From: Lithospermum erythrorhizon | Lineage: Eukaryota; Streptophyta; Magnoliopsida; Boraginales; Boraginaceae | Direction: 5' to 3' | Length of the DNA: 64,000 bases | Assembly (NCBI GenBank): GCA_019722365.1 | Contig: JADFUC010002325.1 | Span: forward strand, 26,391 to 90,390 | Part shown: in pieces, positions 1 through 11,659 of the stretch | Numbering within the stretch: position 1 is the stretch's first letter | How the letters are laid out: the number at the start of each line of letters is the position of its first letter | Notes under the pieces: model-generated | The model's input: only the letters and a program-made list of their open reading frames with translations | The model's database searches: none | Told to the model about the DNA's origin: nothing | Program-made: the position numbers and the translations under genes

Positions 1-3000
1 TATGAAATACCACTTGACATGAATATTCCCTGTTTACTTCTCGGAGAAGCAACACGGTATCACCTAGGCAAGGATAATAATATGGAGTACTTTACTTTGT
101 GCTTTAACTAACAACCTCATTTAGATTGGTGAACTACTCAGACTTTGTGAAATTTATCATTTTATAATATATTACTATCTAACATTATTGACTCCAAACC
201 TTCATGACTAATTCTATCAAAGTCTAAATTTGAATACTACTCCAAGATGGTGCATGATTAATAACCCACATGATTTATAGCGACCACTTACTCGAGGTAA
301 ATCGCCCTCGAGGTTAGATGCGTCGTCAACTTTTGTATCTCTGATGCTTTGGCCGTTGACGAAAATGCAATTTAATGATTGAAACTTCAAATGAGTTGAA
401 AAGCCACGAGAAACATTCCATAATTTAACTATTATCAACCAAACCCAATACATTTATGAAAGTTCCAAAGCCAAGATACTCTGTAAACGATTCTTTTCAG
501 CCTTTGAGCCAAATCTGAAATTTGATACACTGAAAATGAATGAAAACAAATAGTATATTTGCCGAGATCTGTACCCTAAATCTATTAAAATGCGGATACT
601 CAGGGCTCAACCGCTTCCAAAAAAGGCACACATCAATCGAAGGTGGGAAGGGTAAGCTAGAGCATCTTGGTGAGCAGTGCAGGATGGTAACTTGCATATC
701 CGGATGAAGTATACAATAAGGGAATATATATATATATATATATGCGTGATAGGATGATACATTATACGTGTAATGAAATATAATAATAACTACAGTAAAT
801 AACAAAAATAATATATTAATCACTTCGTTATGAAAATTAAACTAAGTTAACAAATTAGTACTCAAATATCACGTAATCAAAGCAGGTAAACATCAAATTT
901 CTTTTCTTCTTGATGCCAAAATAACTTACAAAATAAAACCACAAATATATATCATGTATAACCATTCATCCTTTTTCGGTAATGACCCTTGACTTTGCCC
1001 CCAACAATGACATCCTTTTCCCAATATGGCATGTCATATCTTTTCCAGTATAGCCTTGAACACTGAAAATGATATATCGATCTGACAATTTGCAGGTCAT
1101 ATGCTTGACAGCCCACACACACAATGATCGATGTGGCCCATACATTGCGTCTAATAGTTTGTATAACAAAGACTATTCTGTAGTATATGTCTGATCGTCC
1201 TTTAAATACTCTCAAATACAGGCTTTTAAGCATATATTCAGGCATAGATACCACAAAAATAAATAGCCCGTAATGCCTCAAACAAACAGTTTCGAAATTG
1301 ACATTTCCACAATTTCACTATTAAAGCCACAAATAGGGTTATACTTGGTCTGCGGTCACAAATCAATTACCATATCTCTTCTTGACATAATTCTGACGTG
1401 CCAGTGATAAATCCAGCATTAGATACCGCTTTCGCCATCAATCGATCCTCATTCCGCTCCCGGAGTCTTTTTGCAGGCTTGGCAGGGATGGTGAGCTCTC
1501 CGAGAATTGCTCAAGGCAGGGATTGAGGGAGAAATTGAAGAAAAAAATAAAATAGTGTGACTGGAGGAAGAAATGGATTTTGGGAGCATTTGATGTTCTT
1601 AGTGGTTGGTAGCCCAACGGTGAAAGTCCGCACATTTTAATTCGATCGTTACTTCTCGTTTTAACTTATTTCGACAATCAACTTCCAACATTAACATTTG
1701 GTTATATATAAATTATATTACTTAAAATAATGTCTGTTCAAATAGATTTAAAATTTAAAATTCTCAAACTTGAGAATATATATCAACCCAGGCCAAGATT
1801 CTCTGTATTTAGACTATTGAAATTTTTTATTCCTCTCGAAATACTCACAGAACCTTCTAGCACTATTTCAATAATAGTCTGGGCAGGTTATTACCAAAAG
1901 AATCAAATAAATAATCTCGCTTTAATTTTATTAATTAGCAGTGAATTACCGGTTTTACATGATTCTATAATTTAGTTTTTGTATATTATAAACATTCAAT
2001 TTACTACTTTGCTAACAAAATTTAATTTGAATAACTTTTTGTAGCCATAATCGACATTCTTATCCAACTTTTAGTTAAAAATGCTTCAATGAAAATATGA
2101 ACTCTAATATCATTTTATGAATGGGTTTTAGCTTATAATTAAAATAACTTGACATAGCTAGTTATAGCTTCAACGTTATAACCAATAAAATGAAATAGTT
2201 ATACCTTTTTTCTAGCTATTGAAACTTACATTGAAACTTTTAGAGTATGATTTAAGAAGAGAATAAGTACTGACTTTAAATGAAAGAAAATTTTTGGGGA
2301 AAAAGGGGAGGGGATAACTTTCGACTTGAAGAGGAGAGAAGGAGAAGGAGAAAAGATTTGTGATTGATAGGGAGATGGAGGGTTTTATTATTAAATATCA
2401 AGTTACATAGCCTTGATAACTAAACAGAGGTGTTCAGCTTAAGCGTGAGGTGTCAGTAGGTATCATTTCCTTCCCTAAACTAGGAGAAAAATGAGTAGTA
2501 TAACTATACACTTGTGTAGTTGAGTTTGTTTAAGGAAACAATATTTCATTAATACTTGAATCAAAATTTGGGTTATTTCACTTAAGTACCAATACCGCCT
2601 CTTCATATGCGGTGTAAGTTGACTACGATAAGGGAGCAGAATCTTGTATTAGTGATTAAAAGAAAAAACTTTCTAGTCATCAATTGAGGCATGTCCAGGA
2701 GTAACTTGGCGGGATATTAGTGTAACGATTTTATATTTTTTTTAGATGGATAACATCCGCAACAATTAGGGACCATCTGTGGAATACCACGAAATACAAA
2801 TTCGAGGATTTCGAATTAAGAATTGGTCAAAACAAATCCTGTTTCACATATAGCGAGAAGAAGAATTGATGGGGCATAGTGTTGTTCTAATTTTCATTTC
2901 TCAATATATATATATATATGTGTGTATTATCGATCATGATTTTAAATAATCGGTGTTAAGTCAAAGTTACTTTGTTGTCTACAATCTACAACAACATTGA

Positions 3001-3280
3001 AATTAATTTTGTATTTATTTCTTTTCTTCCCCATGAATCTTAATAGAAATTAACGAATATATGAAACACAGAACTTGTTTTCTTTTTTATGAGATTTGCG
3101 TACTTAAATGTGTTTATTTGTCATTTTTAATCATTAACAAATAGATCTGGCAATCAATTGACTAAGAGAAAGAAACCAATCTCCCCATAAAATCAGCCCC
3201 AATTCATCCATTTTCACCCGTTCTCACTTTTACTAACAAAATTCCTCAATTCTACGTCATCTTTAAAACCTAACCTCCAT
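1..3280. other. AT-rich intergenic stretch, no gene recognised
   Basis: I see no conserved domain here. The minus strand has a few open stretches of about 65-110 codons (497-823, 952-1281, 1438-1635). Two overlapping frames are open at 966-1169, and a frame running on from 1438-1500 is rich in Arg and Glu. None resembles a family I know, and no chain of splice sites is convincing. Two short AT microsatellites lie at 724-743 and 2904-2919. The minus-strand frames could be exons of an unrecognised gene or chance. Confidence 0.4.
724..743. repeat. (AT)n microsatellite
   Basis: Ten uninterrupted AT dinucleotides in AT-rich DNA. A shorter tract of the same kind lies at 2904-2919. Confidence 0.9.
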
Positions 3281-3289
3281 TCAAACAGT

Positions 3290-4390
3290 TAGAACAAGTC
3301 AGGCAATTTAGTTTATTATTTTAAAATGAATTAAAATATTAGATACGATAAAATGCCGATTTGAACAATTTGATTAATCAACCCAGATTTATATATTTCA
3401 AGACTATAGTTCAATATATTGTGACGATTAATATTTATCATTTGTAGATATATGTACGACATTTGAGTTATGATAATTTTACTAGGGTCCGCTCATAATC
3501 TATATTAAGATGATAGTGGGTTAATATTGTCTAATATATGCTGTGTCTAGATCCGTCCTAAGAGGTCATGACGATGTAGACCTAATAATAATATGTATTA
3601 TAAACTTCTGAGTCTAAAGTGAAACATGAAGGAAATATTAAGGTAATCGAATTATGGACCTAGAGTGAGCAATTTGGAAAGATGAGGGATGGAGGAGTTT
3701 TTATCTCCTTAAAACTCTACGTTCGTTTTCTTTTATAAATAGAGGGCCCTAGTAATATTTGCTCATCTTCTGCTTGACTCTTTGAAGTCAAGATTTCTCT
3801 CATTTCTCCTTAGGTTAAATAAGCCCCCACTCCTTTAGGAAAATAGTTTTTGCTTTCCTTGTTTTCATTTAAACTGTCGTTCTAGTAGAATGCATGGAGG
3901 ATTCGAGGTTAAATTTCTGGTGGATACTCTTGGGTCTACTGATTTTTCTATCACGAGCTCTGTGAAAATCTTCTTAAGTTCTCACACGGTCATTTAATCG
4001 ATGCTACGACTCCAAATTGTTTTGGCTGTGGCTATGTGAATTAGATTAAATTATCCGTACTCTACTTTTGATCGAAATGATCTGACACAATCGACACATC
4101 TTGAGTAGTTTGATGTTATTCAGTTCGATAGACACCCCAACTAGGGGCGAAGCAATCACAGTTTGTTTTCTTGGCTTGTTAGAAGTTTTCTTGTTTGGAT
4201 CATGTATCCAAAACCTCTCCTAAGAACCTTTAAAATTTGCGGTGGAATCCAGAGGTTCGTTACTTATAGTAGCGAGTGTGTATATTATATCTTGATCATT
4301 ATCCATAATAATGATGTGGACTTGAATCTTGAAGCTCGGTTAAGCATTGTTATCATACCATGGTTGTTTATGGAAATTTAGGCGAAGGAG
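3290..4390 (+). mobile_element. Copia-type LTR, + orientation (approximate ends)
   Basis: The reverse complement of 3481-3640 shares two landmarks with the LTRs at 22.2-23.1 kb and 54.5-55.3 kb: a tgacctcttagg-like block and agcggaccctagtaa-like block, in the same order and spacing. A TATA-like tttataaatagagg at about 3733 is followed by a pyrimidine-rich leader, as expected for U3-R-U5 read on the + strand. A gag remnant begins a few hundred bases downstream, so this could be its 5' LTR. I could not find a matching copy at 11.7-13.1 kb, so it may instead be an independent solo LTR. Confidence 0.5.
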
Positions 4391-4739
4391 GCTAACTCCT
4401 CTCTTAAATCTAGCGGCTTAAGCATCGAGAGAAGAACATTCTTATTTCTTAATATATATACTACTATGGTTGATTAGGCGTTGTCTGGTCGAATGTTGTT
4501 CTTTGTTCTGACTTTATGCGTATACACTATTTTCAATTATTGAAGGAAGTTTCATTACACGAGTACCGAACTTTTGGGAATTGAGTGAAAGCGATAGAGG
4601 ATAAACCTATCCTTAAATGCTAAAGCAAAGATCTACTTAGCGTGCCGCTTGCTTGAATCTACCTTCCAGTACACAAAGCCAAAGAATTCTAACGCGTGCC
4701 CTTAGTTTAGAGTTGTGCCCAAATTGACTCGTAACCGAA

Positions 4740-5470
4740 CGCCAGTTAAGAGATAAGAGTAACCTACCGCGAAAAGAGTATGAGCATTTGAGATGAAATA
4801 AGATTCGATCAAAGACATGCAAAGATGTTGAATTTGATTGTAAACAATCTGAAGGACTTGAAAGATTGTTCTAATGGCAATGACAATGTAAGTTCTTGAG
4901 TCCGTAGCGTGAAACCCCGACAACAAAGTTTGTGCTGTGTAGAAGCTAATAATCATTGAAATTCCCTTGGAGGCTGACTCTTAAGTTTGATGTAGCGAAA
5001 TGGTTGTGGCGAATCGAGGCGAGAAAGAGGCCCGATCAAATCAGGCAAACTCTTTGCTCACAAAATCAAAGGAATCTCTCGATGAATCTCCTATGGAAGA
5101 TGAAGGTGATAAAGATGATGAGTGCTTCATGATGGCTAAACATTTAATGAAGTATTTCTGATTCAATATAAATAAGAGGAGAATTCCTTTTGGAATTTGG
5201 AAATGCGAAATGAAGGATATGAGAGGAGGAACTCCCAGGAATCCCAAATACAAGAAATGAAGGATAGAAGAGAGATTCCCAAGGAAATTCAACCTCCATT
5301 TTAAAGTGCTTTAAATCCAAGCAATTGGGGCATATAAAATCTAGATGTCAATCAGAGGAAAAACTAGGCCTTTAAAGGGTACTTCATTACTCTTTGGGAT
5401 GATAGAAAATTCCAAAGGAGGTTGAAACGAAAGAGGAGGAAGTAGCTCGTTGGTTTGTCTCATGGCCCCG
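4740..5470 (+). pseudogene. Copia gag remnant with degenerate zinc knuckle
   Basis: Gag is the capsid/nucleocapsid protein of the element. Short segments in shifting frames resemble the Sirevirus gag core: a LIVNNLKDL-like helix near 4830-4860 and an acidic DEGDKDDE stretch near 5100-5125. A CCHC-type knuckle follows at about 5309-5352. It reads KCFKSKQLGHIKSRC, with the second cysteine changed to serine and the GH core and last cysteine kept. After the knuckle a TLWDD-like phrase near 5390 fits the usual Sirevirus gag tail. Several frameshifts and stops break the frame, so no gag protein can be made. It lies directly upstream of the protease remnant. Confidence 0.65.
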
Positions 5471-5944
5471 AAAGTGAGGTATACCAGTACCCTTTGTAAT
5501 GAAATTTCTAACCCAGGAATAATGTTGATGAAAGGAAGACTTAAGTGGTGCCTATGATTCCATGTTTAAAGATTTTGGAATTATTTTAGAAAGGAACAAA
5601 GAATTGATCTTGAGCTAATAACTTTTAGAAAAAAGAAAAAGTGATGCTTGAATAGAGTGGAAGCTTTGACAATTCTATTAATACAGTTCATGATGTTAAA
5701 GAAACTTAGCTTTGAAAAATAAACTTGAGGATTTAAAAACTTGAAATGAAATAATTTCTAAAGATCTGAACAAGTTTTGAAAAGAAAAAAGTACTTTGGG
5801 TGAAATCTAACTCGAAAATTTTCCCACTTTAATAGTTTGGATAACGTTGTTCTTATCCTTGAGCAGCGCCTCTTCTTAACTGTATTTATAAAAGCAGCCG
5901 CCTCTTACTTGTTCTTAACACCTTAGCATAAAACTCCCCAAAAT

Positions 5945-6570
5945 TTGGCTCTGATATTGAAAGTTTCTCCACCTCCAAAATTCTATGCTCCAAAAGTAAA
6001 CATTTCTTCGAAAAGGATTGTCCCTCAACAAAAATCAAAGGGGTCAAGGAAAGCTTTTATAAAAACTAAACTTCCAAAGTCCAAATGCACATTTTGTGGA
6101 ATCAATGACTGTTTTTATTACGTCTTTAGAAGAAAGACCTAATTGGTGGTTAAAATCCCCCGTTAGGCGGCTGTGTAAAAGGATCCGTGATAAATTGAAT
6201 TACGTAATTGTGAACCGTTGATTAGTTATGAGAAGCCTCGTGGATCGAGGGGCAAAATGTTTGGATTGTGGATAGCGGGTGCTTTCGAGACATGTCGAGC
6301 GATTCACTATTTCTAAAGCTTGGAAACAAGGTTCTTGGAAATGTGACATTCGGGAAAAATGAAGAAAGCAAAATCATTCGCAAAAGTTGGACTGGCAAAA
6401 GGGGCTCAATAAAGATCAAGGACGTCTTGTTGGTAAAAGACTTGAAATTTAATTTATTAAGTGTAGGTAGCATTGAAAATAATTTGATGTCTCTTTTAAA
6501 GCATGATAAGTGTGTTTTACTCATAGTCCTAAATCCTTATCGTAAATTAGCACTAAAAGAGGCAATGTGT
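5945..6570 (+). pseudogene. Copia gag end and aspartic protease remnant
   Basis: The first part (to 6142) is a basic, lysine-rich linker ending in a CTFCGINDCFYY-like zinc-knuckle relic. After stops, 6268-6573 reads as the copia protease domain. The catalytic triad is D-S-G at 6271-6279, in the usual DSGCxRxM setting. It is followed by a GNVTFG-like turn, a KGSIKIKDVLLV-like strand and the LKFNLLSVGS phrase typical of the protease-integrase boundary. The protease would cut the Gag-Pol polyprotein. The frame is open across this domain but not joined to the flanking domains. Confidence 0.8.
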
Positions 6571-6629
6571 TGAACTTTGATGAGTATATGATGACCTTAG
6601 GAATTACGTTTTGTATCATCTTCTGTATT

Positions 6630-7320
6630 AATGTGTTGATACTTGGCATAGAAGACTTGGTCATGCTATCATTGAACTATTATCTAAATTGTGCAAAAAT
6701 GATCACGTTAGAGGTTTACGAAAATTGAACTTTGTAAAGAAAACTTTATGTGATACTTTTCAACTTGGTAAACAACATAAAACCTCATTCGAACTTGTAA
6801 ATCGCATATCTACCAATAATGTATTTGAATTGTTGCAAATGGATCTTTTTGGTGAAATGGATGTAATTAGCTTGGGTGGTTCAAAGTATGTATATGTTAT
6901 TGTTGATGATTTCTATAGATATACTTGGACCATTCTTCTTGAAAATAAAAGTGATGCTTTTGATGAGTTTGCTAAGTTGTGTAGAAAGGTCCAAAATGAA
7001 AAAGGAATATGTATGAGAGGCGTTCAGGCCCGGTACGTGGTGGGAAATTTTAGAATCTTTCCTTTTGTGAATATTACAATAGGCATGGTATCTGAAACCT
7101 GACTTCTCGGCTCCGAGGAATTTGCTTGTGACAAAATGGTGTGACGAGAAAGGAAAAATAGAACCATTCAAGAAATGCATGAAAACCATGTTGAATAGGC
7201 CAATTTCACCAAAGTATTTTTGGGGTCGTAGAGGTGGTTCTGACGTGCCATGTGATGACAGAGTGCTTTCTAAGGCCATTAGTGAACAAGCGTCATATGG
7301 AAATGTGGAATGAAAATACG
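6630..7320 (+). pseudogene. Copia integrase remnant
   Basis: Integrase inserts the cDNA into the genome. The zinc-binding N-terminus is visible: WHRRLGH at about 6645-6665, then LCDTFQLGK near 6740-6765, where the second cysteine of the C-x2-C pair has become phenylalanine. The catalytic core keeps the first two acidic residues in MDLFGEM (about 6838-6858) and VDDFYRYTW (about 6904-6930). The region of the third acid is frameshifted: HG, FSAP-like and MLNRPISPKYFWG-like phrases appear in different frames between 7080 and 7230. Downstream to about 7560 the linker phrase ESIHVSFDETNPF marks the path into RT. Confidence 0.85.
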
Positions 7321-7865
7321 CTGAAACATCTCACTGAGATTTTCGGATAAAATGCTATATTTTCAACGCGAGGACAAGTTGGAGTAAGTTTGACTCCCAA
7401 GTCGAAAGAAGGTATCTTCTTGAAATTTGTCTAGCATATTAAATTAGGTGCTTATGTAAATCTATAATAAAAGGACCATACCATACAAGAATCTATTCAT
7501 GTTTCTTTTGATGAGACTAATCCATTTACTAAAAAGATTGTTGAGAATGATGATGAGCATGTAGGTTAGCGTTCCATCTGAGGCATCAGAGACTCAGAGA
7601 GCTTAAATATTAATCCACTTAAATCATTTGGAGAAGGTCGAGAACAACAAATTGAGAAGGGAAACTATTGAGGCCTGAAGATGTCACACAAGGAAGCCAG
7701 ACCTCGAGATGTTAATGACTCACTTTGCGTGAGTAGGGCTTCATGTGAGGATCTTTCGGCGGGTGGAAGCAAGCTAGAAATCATCCCGTTAAGAAAATTA
7801 TTGGTGATCCGTCAAAGGGAGCAGTGATCCTCAGTAAAACTTTGTTTATATAATGTTTTTGTCTC

Positions 7866-9366
7866 TCAAATTGTACCTTTAAATGTCAAACAAGCCTTAG
7901 TTGATCCAGAATGGGTTTTGTCTTTGCCGAAAGAACTTGAACAATTTGAAAGACATAAAATATGGCATTTGGTTGAAAGACCATATTCACCTTTAGCTAG
8001 TGAAACTAAATGGGTTTTTAGAAATAAACTTGATGAATATGGAGAAATCCTTTTAAACAAAAGTTGGTTGGTTGTTCGAGATATAGTCAGTCGCGGCATT
8101 GATTTGAAAAAACTTTCGCTGGTATTTAGACTTGAATCCATTAGACTCTTACTTTACTTTTTAGCTACATGGACTTCAAATTTATCAAATGGATGTAAAT
8201 CGTACCTTTTTAAATACTTTCTTAGAAGATGAAATCTTTTTTTTGAACAACCGCGGGTTTGAAAATCAAAATTTCTAAGCATTTTTACAAACTAGACAAA
8301 ACCTTGTATGGATTAAAACAATACATGGGGCTTAGTATGGGAGAATTAAACTTACATCCCAATTGCAAATTTTTCAAAAGGGAAAGATGGGCTACTTTAT
8401 TAAAGTAAAACCAAAAGGTAAACATATCGTTGTAGTACAAATTTATATTTGATATTATATTTAGTGCTACTAATGAAAATTTGATGCAAGAAATTCTACT
8501 GTAATGGTAATGAGTTTTGAAATAAGCATGATGGGAAAGTTAAGTTTCTTCTTGGGCTTGCAAGTGAAATAATTGAAAGATATAGAAATCTTAAGTAAAT
8601 CGAAAGTTTACGAGGAGCTCGCCGAGAAGTATGAATGGTAGATGTAAAAAGAGGCAGAAACCTTTCCGATGGCAGCGATACGGCAGAAAAGATGAAGAAG
8701 GCGAAAATGTCAATGTCGGCATGCTCGAGTATGATTGGAAGCTTACTACATGCTTACGATCCCAGACTTAGATGCTCGTGTTTTCAAGTATCTTGGGTGC
8801 TAGATATCGAAGGCGTTACTTACTAGAGGCTTCTAAATGCTAAAAAGTCGTTAATAGAATCTTTAGGTACCTTAAAGGAACAATATAATATGGTATTTAG
8901 TATCCCCAGGGTAAAGTATTTTGATCTAATAGGCTATTCGGATCACGAACTTTGCGTGAAGTGCGCTTTAGATAGAAAAAGACTTTAAAGCGGAACATGT
9001 CATTTTACAGGACATAGCGCTATCTCTTGGTCGAGTGAAACATAGTGTTGCCTTGTCGACCCTTGGAGGCCGAGTATGTAGTGGTTGGTCGTTGTGTTGC
9101 TCGGAATTCTTTGGATGAAACAAACGTGCTTGATTTTGGTGTTATAGTTGATCGTCTTCCAGTAAGCGTCTCGTAGAATCCAGATCGATATTCAAACTAG
9201 CTAGCATTGACCTTAGGCGTCAACCGTTAGAGCCGTGTGTTAAAAAGGAGACATAACTCTAAATTTGTAAGCACCGATAATCCCAACTTGCGGATATTTT
9301 TACGAGCCTTTATGTGAGGTTAGAAACTTTAACAAAATAAGAAGAGAAATCGGTATCTTTGATCCA
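7866..9366 (+). pseudogene. Copia reverse transcriptase and RNase H remnant
   Basis: RT copies the RNA and RNase H removes it. From 7880 the RT start ALVDPEWVLSLPKELEQFE leads to KIWHLVERP and TKWVFRNKLDEYG, all canonical for copia. YKLDKTLYGLKQ-like sequence is at about 8290-8320, a DIIFSATNENLMQE phrase follows the catalytic YxDD region at about 8450-8490, and MIGSLL near 8732. RNase H phrases include GTCHFTGHSAISW at 8992-9033, WMKQT near 9112, and the tail KKGDITLNL to PLCEVRNFNKIRREIGI at 9244-9360. At least ten frameshifts or stops break it. Confidence 0.88.
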
Positions 9367-9726
9367 TCACAGTGTTTGATTACTAGCCATCCTTGAAGAA
9401 TTGTTGTTCGGGCGATGCAATGCTTTTTGCCGCTTTTAGAGAGCTTTTGTTCGGGTGAATTGATAAGATCTTATGTGTTTAAACCGTTTGATTAATGCTT
9501 AAATGTGTCTTGCATGTTATGTGTTTGAAATTATTATAGTATATTAACATATCATGTTCGGGATTGCCAAGGGATGATTTTAAGTCAAAATCTATTCATT
9601 CGGGTTGTCAAGATGCAAACATAAGATTTGGAATGGAGATGGAGAAGTGATTAGTGAAGATTCGGTCCTTGGAGTTAGCGACCCCAATGCCCGACTAATC
9701 TGACCAATACTAAGGCCGTTGTTGAA

Positions 9727-9885
9727 ATTGTGGCTAAAACATTTGGACGATGTTCTGCAGGCAAAGTGCTCGATCATTATGCTTATTTCCGGGTGAAGAA
9801 CTTCTTGAAATTTATTTACGAGTATGGCTAAGGCATTTTGGGCGATACTCTGCAGGCAAAGTGCTCAATCGCCCCATGGCAGCTC
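9727..9885. repeat. Short direct repeat, two copies about 97 bp apart
   Basis: A segment of about 40 bp containing ctgcaggcaaagtgctc occurs at 9727-9775 and again at 9824-9872 with a few differences. It lies between the copia pol end and the extra ORF. It may be a slippage duplication in the element's non-coding spacer. No function is evident. Confidence 0.7.
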
Positions 9886-10157
9886 AGATTTGAGGGGCCG
9901 TCTGAGGCCGTTCCTTGGGCCCTAGCTGCCAGCCGTTGTATGTAATGACCTTAAGAGCGGATACTCACGAGAGGCCGCCGTGAGGCCGGGTAATGATATT
10001 TAATAAATATGCCAAAATCGGAACTACAATTCAAAATCACCCAAAACTTTATTAACCACAAATTAAAGAGCCACTAGCGATTCCTTGAAAAAATTCAAAA
10101 TACTCGAACTCTCCCCGGCTGATTCTCTGAGCTTACTCTGAAACCAAGAATTCACAA

Positions 10158-11560
10158 CATGGTCAATCTTCCAAACCCAAAACCAAAAATCAATCTAAAA
10201 ACCCATCCAAAAGACGAAGAACCCCTTCCGATAGTGATGAAAATTATGTATCGAATGAGGATGTAAATGTGTGCGCAAATATAGAGGGTCCTAGTGAAGG
10301 TGGAAATGAAGCCAATGTTGAGGTTGAGGTTGAGTTTGACCCGAAAGATGACAACTCTCCAAAAGGTCGAGGTGGTGAAAGCGAACTTCAGAAAGGTTGA
10401 ATAAAGTGGATGGTACCAAAGCAAGTGATTTAGAAGGCACCATTGTTTGGGAAGGTTGAAAGAAGCGAATTATAGCAGTTCACTTACTTTTCGTAAAGTT
10501 TCTGGGACTTAGTTAGGCAGGTTTCTGACGTCTTTAGATAGCTTTCTCTTGTTTGCAATCTCGATGGCCCAGTCGTTGAGGGTAAAGATGGTCGGAAATT
10601 AAGTTTTGACGAAAAGGACATTAAGAGAGTGTTTAATCTTAAATGTGATGGAGGTTTTCCGTCTTATGAGGAAATTATGTCTTATGACGAAAAGGACTCT
10701 AAGGTTGAGGCTTGGCCGGAGTCATTACAAACTTCTTGAATAATGATTTTACTTCTCCCCCGGGTGATAATAGGAATAATATTCTAGGTGTAAAGAACAA
10801 TTTTTAAATGGTGATGATAAGTTTGCTCTCCGGGTATTTAATGATTGCGAATTTTGCACGTCCTCAAATGACTCTCGCGTTCCGGACTCCCACATGGTTA
10901 TTCTATATTATCTTAAGCACAATCTTCATGTGAACATTCCGGGCTTAATAGGCAATATCGTTCATGATACGATAAGTCGCCATAGATCTTCATCCTTTCC
11001 TCTTGGTATGTTGATATCTTATATTGTGAAAATTTGGGTGATCAGGAAGTGCCTCCCAAACCCATAGGAACCAAAAGTTATAGGAGCCATCATCTTCAAT
11101 TGGATGTGGAGAGAAGGCATCTACTCACCGGTTGGCAAGCCGGTTTAAACCAATTGAGCGTGGGGTCTTGAAAAGAGGGGTTCCGTTTCCGGTAGTGGTT
11201 GCACAGGTTGAGGGAGAGAAAACTCGTGAAAATGTCGAGCCTCAAGTTAAAGTTCATCAAGAGGATGATGATGTAAGAGTGCAGTTGAGTCGCCTTGCTA
11301 AGACTTAAGAAGAACAAAGGTTACCTCAGGGGCATAATTAAGTTCTTGACATGTTTTGGCAAGGAGAAGGGGTCGAGTAATGATGCCCTGTCACATCTAG
11401 TTCTATCTGACTCCGATCCGGAGGAAGAGCATCACACTCCGTCGCATGCACCACAACCTACCCATAGTCCAAGAGGTACCCCTGTGCTTACCGAGAATTT
11501 TGGGTTTGGACCGAGTCGTGAGGAGGGCATGGGATTCTATCCGGGTGGTAGAGGTTGACT
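10158..11560 (+). pseudogene. Extra ORF downstream of copia pol (Sirevirus third-ORF-like)
   Basis: The remnant opens with a basic, serine-rich and then acidic tail (10158-10400: KPKTKNQSKNPSKRRR-like, then many Glu/Asp). A globular part follows at about 10560-11170. It contains GRKLSFDEKDIKRVFNL (10590-10640), YEEIMSYDEKDS (10668-10700), HMVILYYLKHNLHVNIPGL (10893-10950), SSSFPLGMLISYIV (10990-11030) and HHLQLDVERRHLLTGWQ (11088-11140). From memory this matches the plant-transposon-protein type of domain found beside many retroelement genes. Sireviruses are known to carry a third, envelope-like ORF at this place, so the position fits. Its function is not established and I do not claim an envelope role. 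Frameshifts interrupt it. Confidence 0.6.
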
Positions 11561-11659
11561 TATGATGGAAAGTTCCTACTTTGTTTTGTTTTTACTATGT
11601 ATTTATGTTATGTGTCTTCCCCATATTGATGTTCACAAAGGAGGAGAATTTCTTATGCT

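Noticed and set aside
5945..9366. Possible endogenous pararetrovirus
   Set aside because: Integrase and copia-type domain order (integrase before RT) are clear. No movement or coat protein motif of a caulimovirus was seen.
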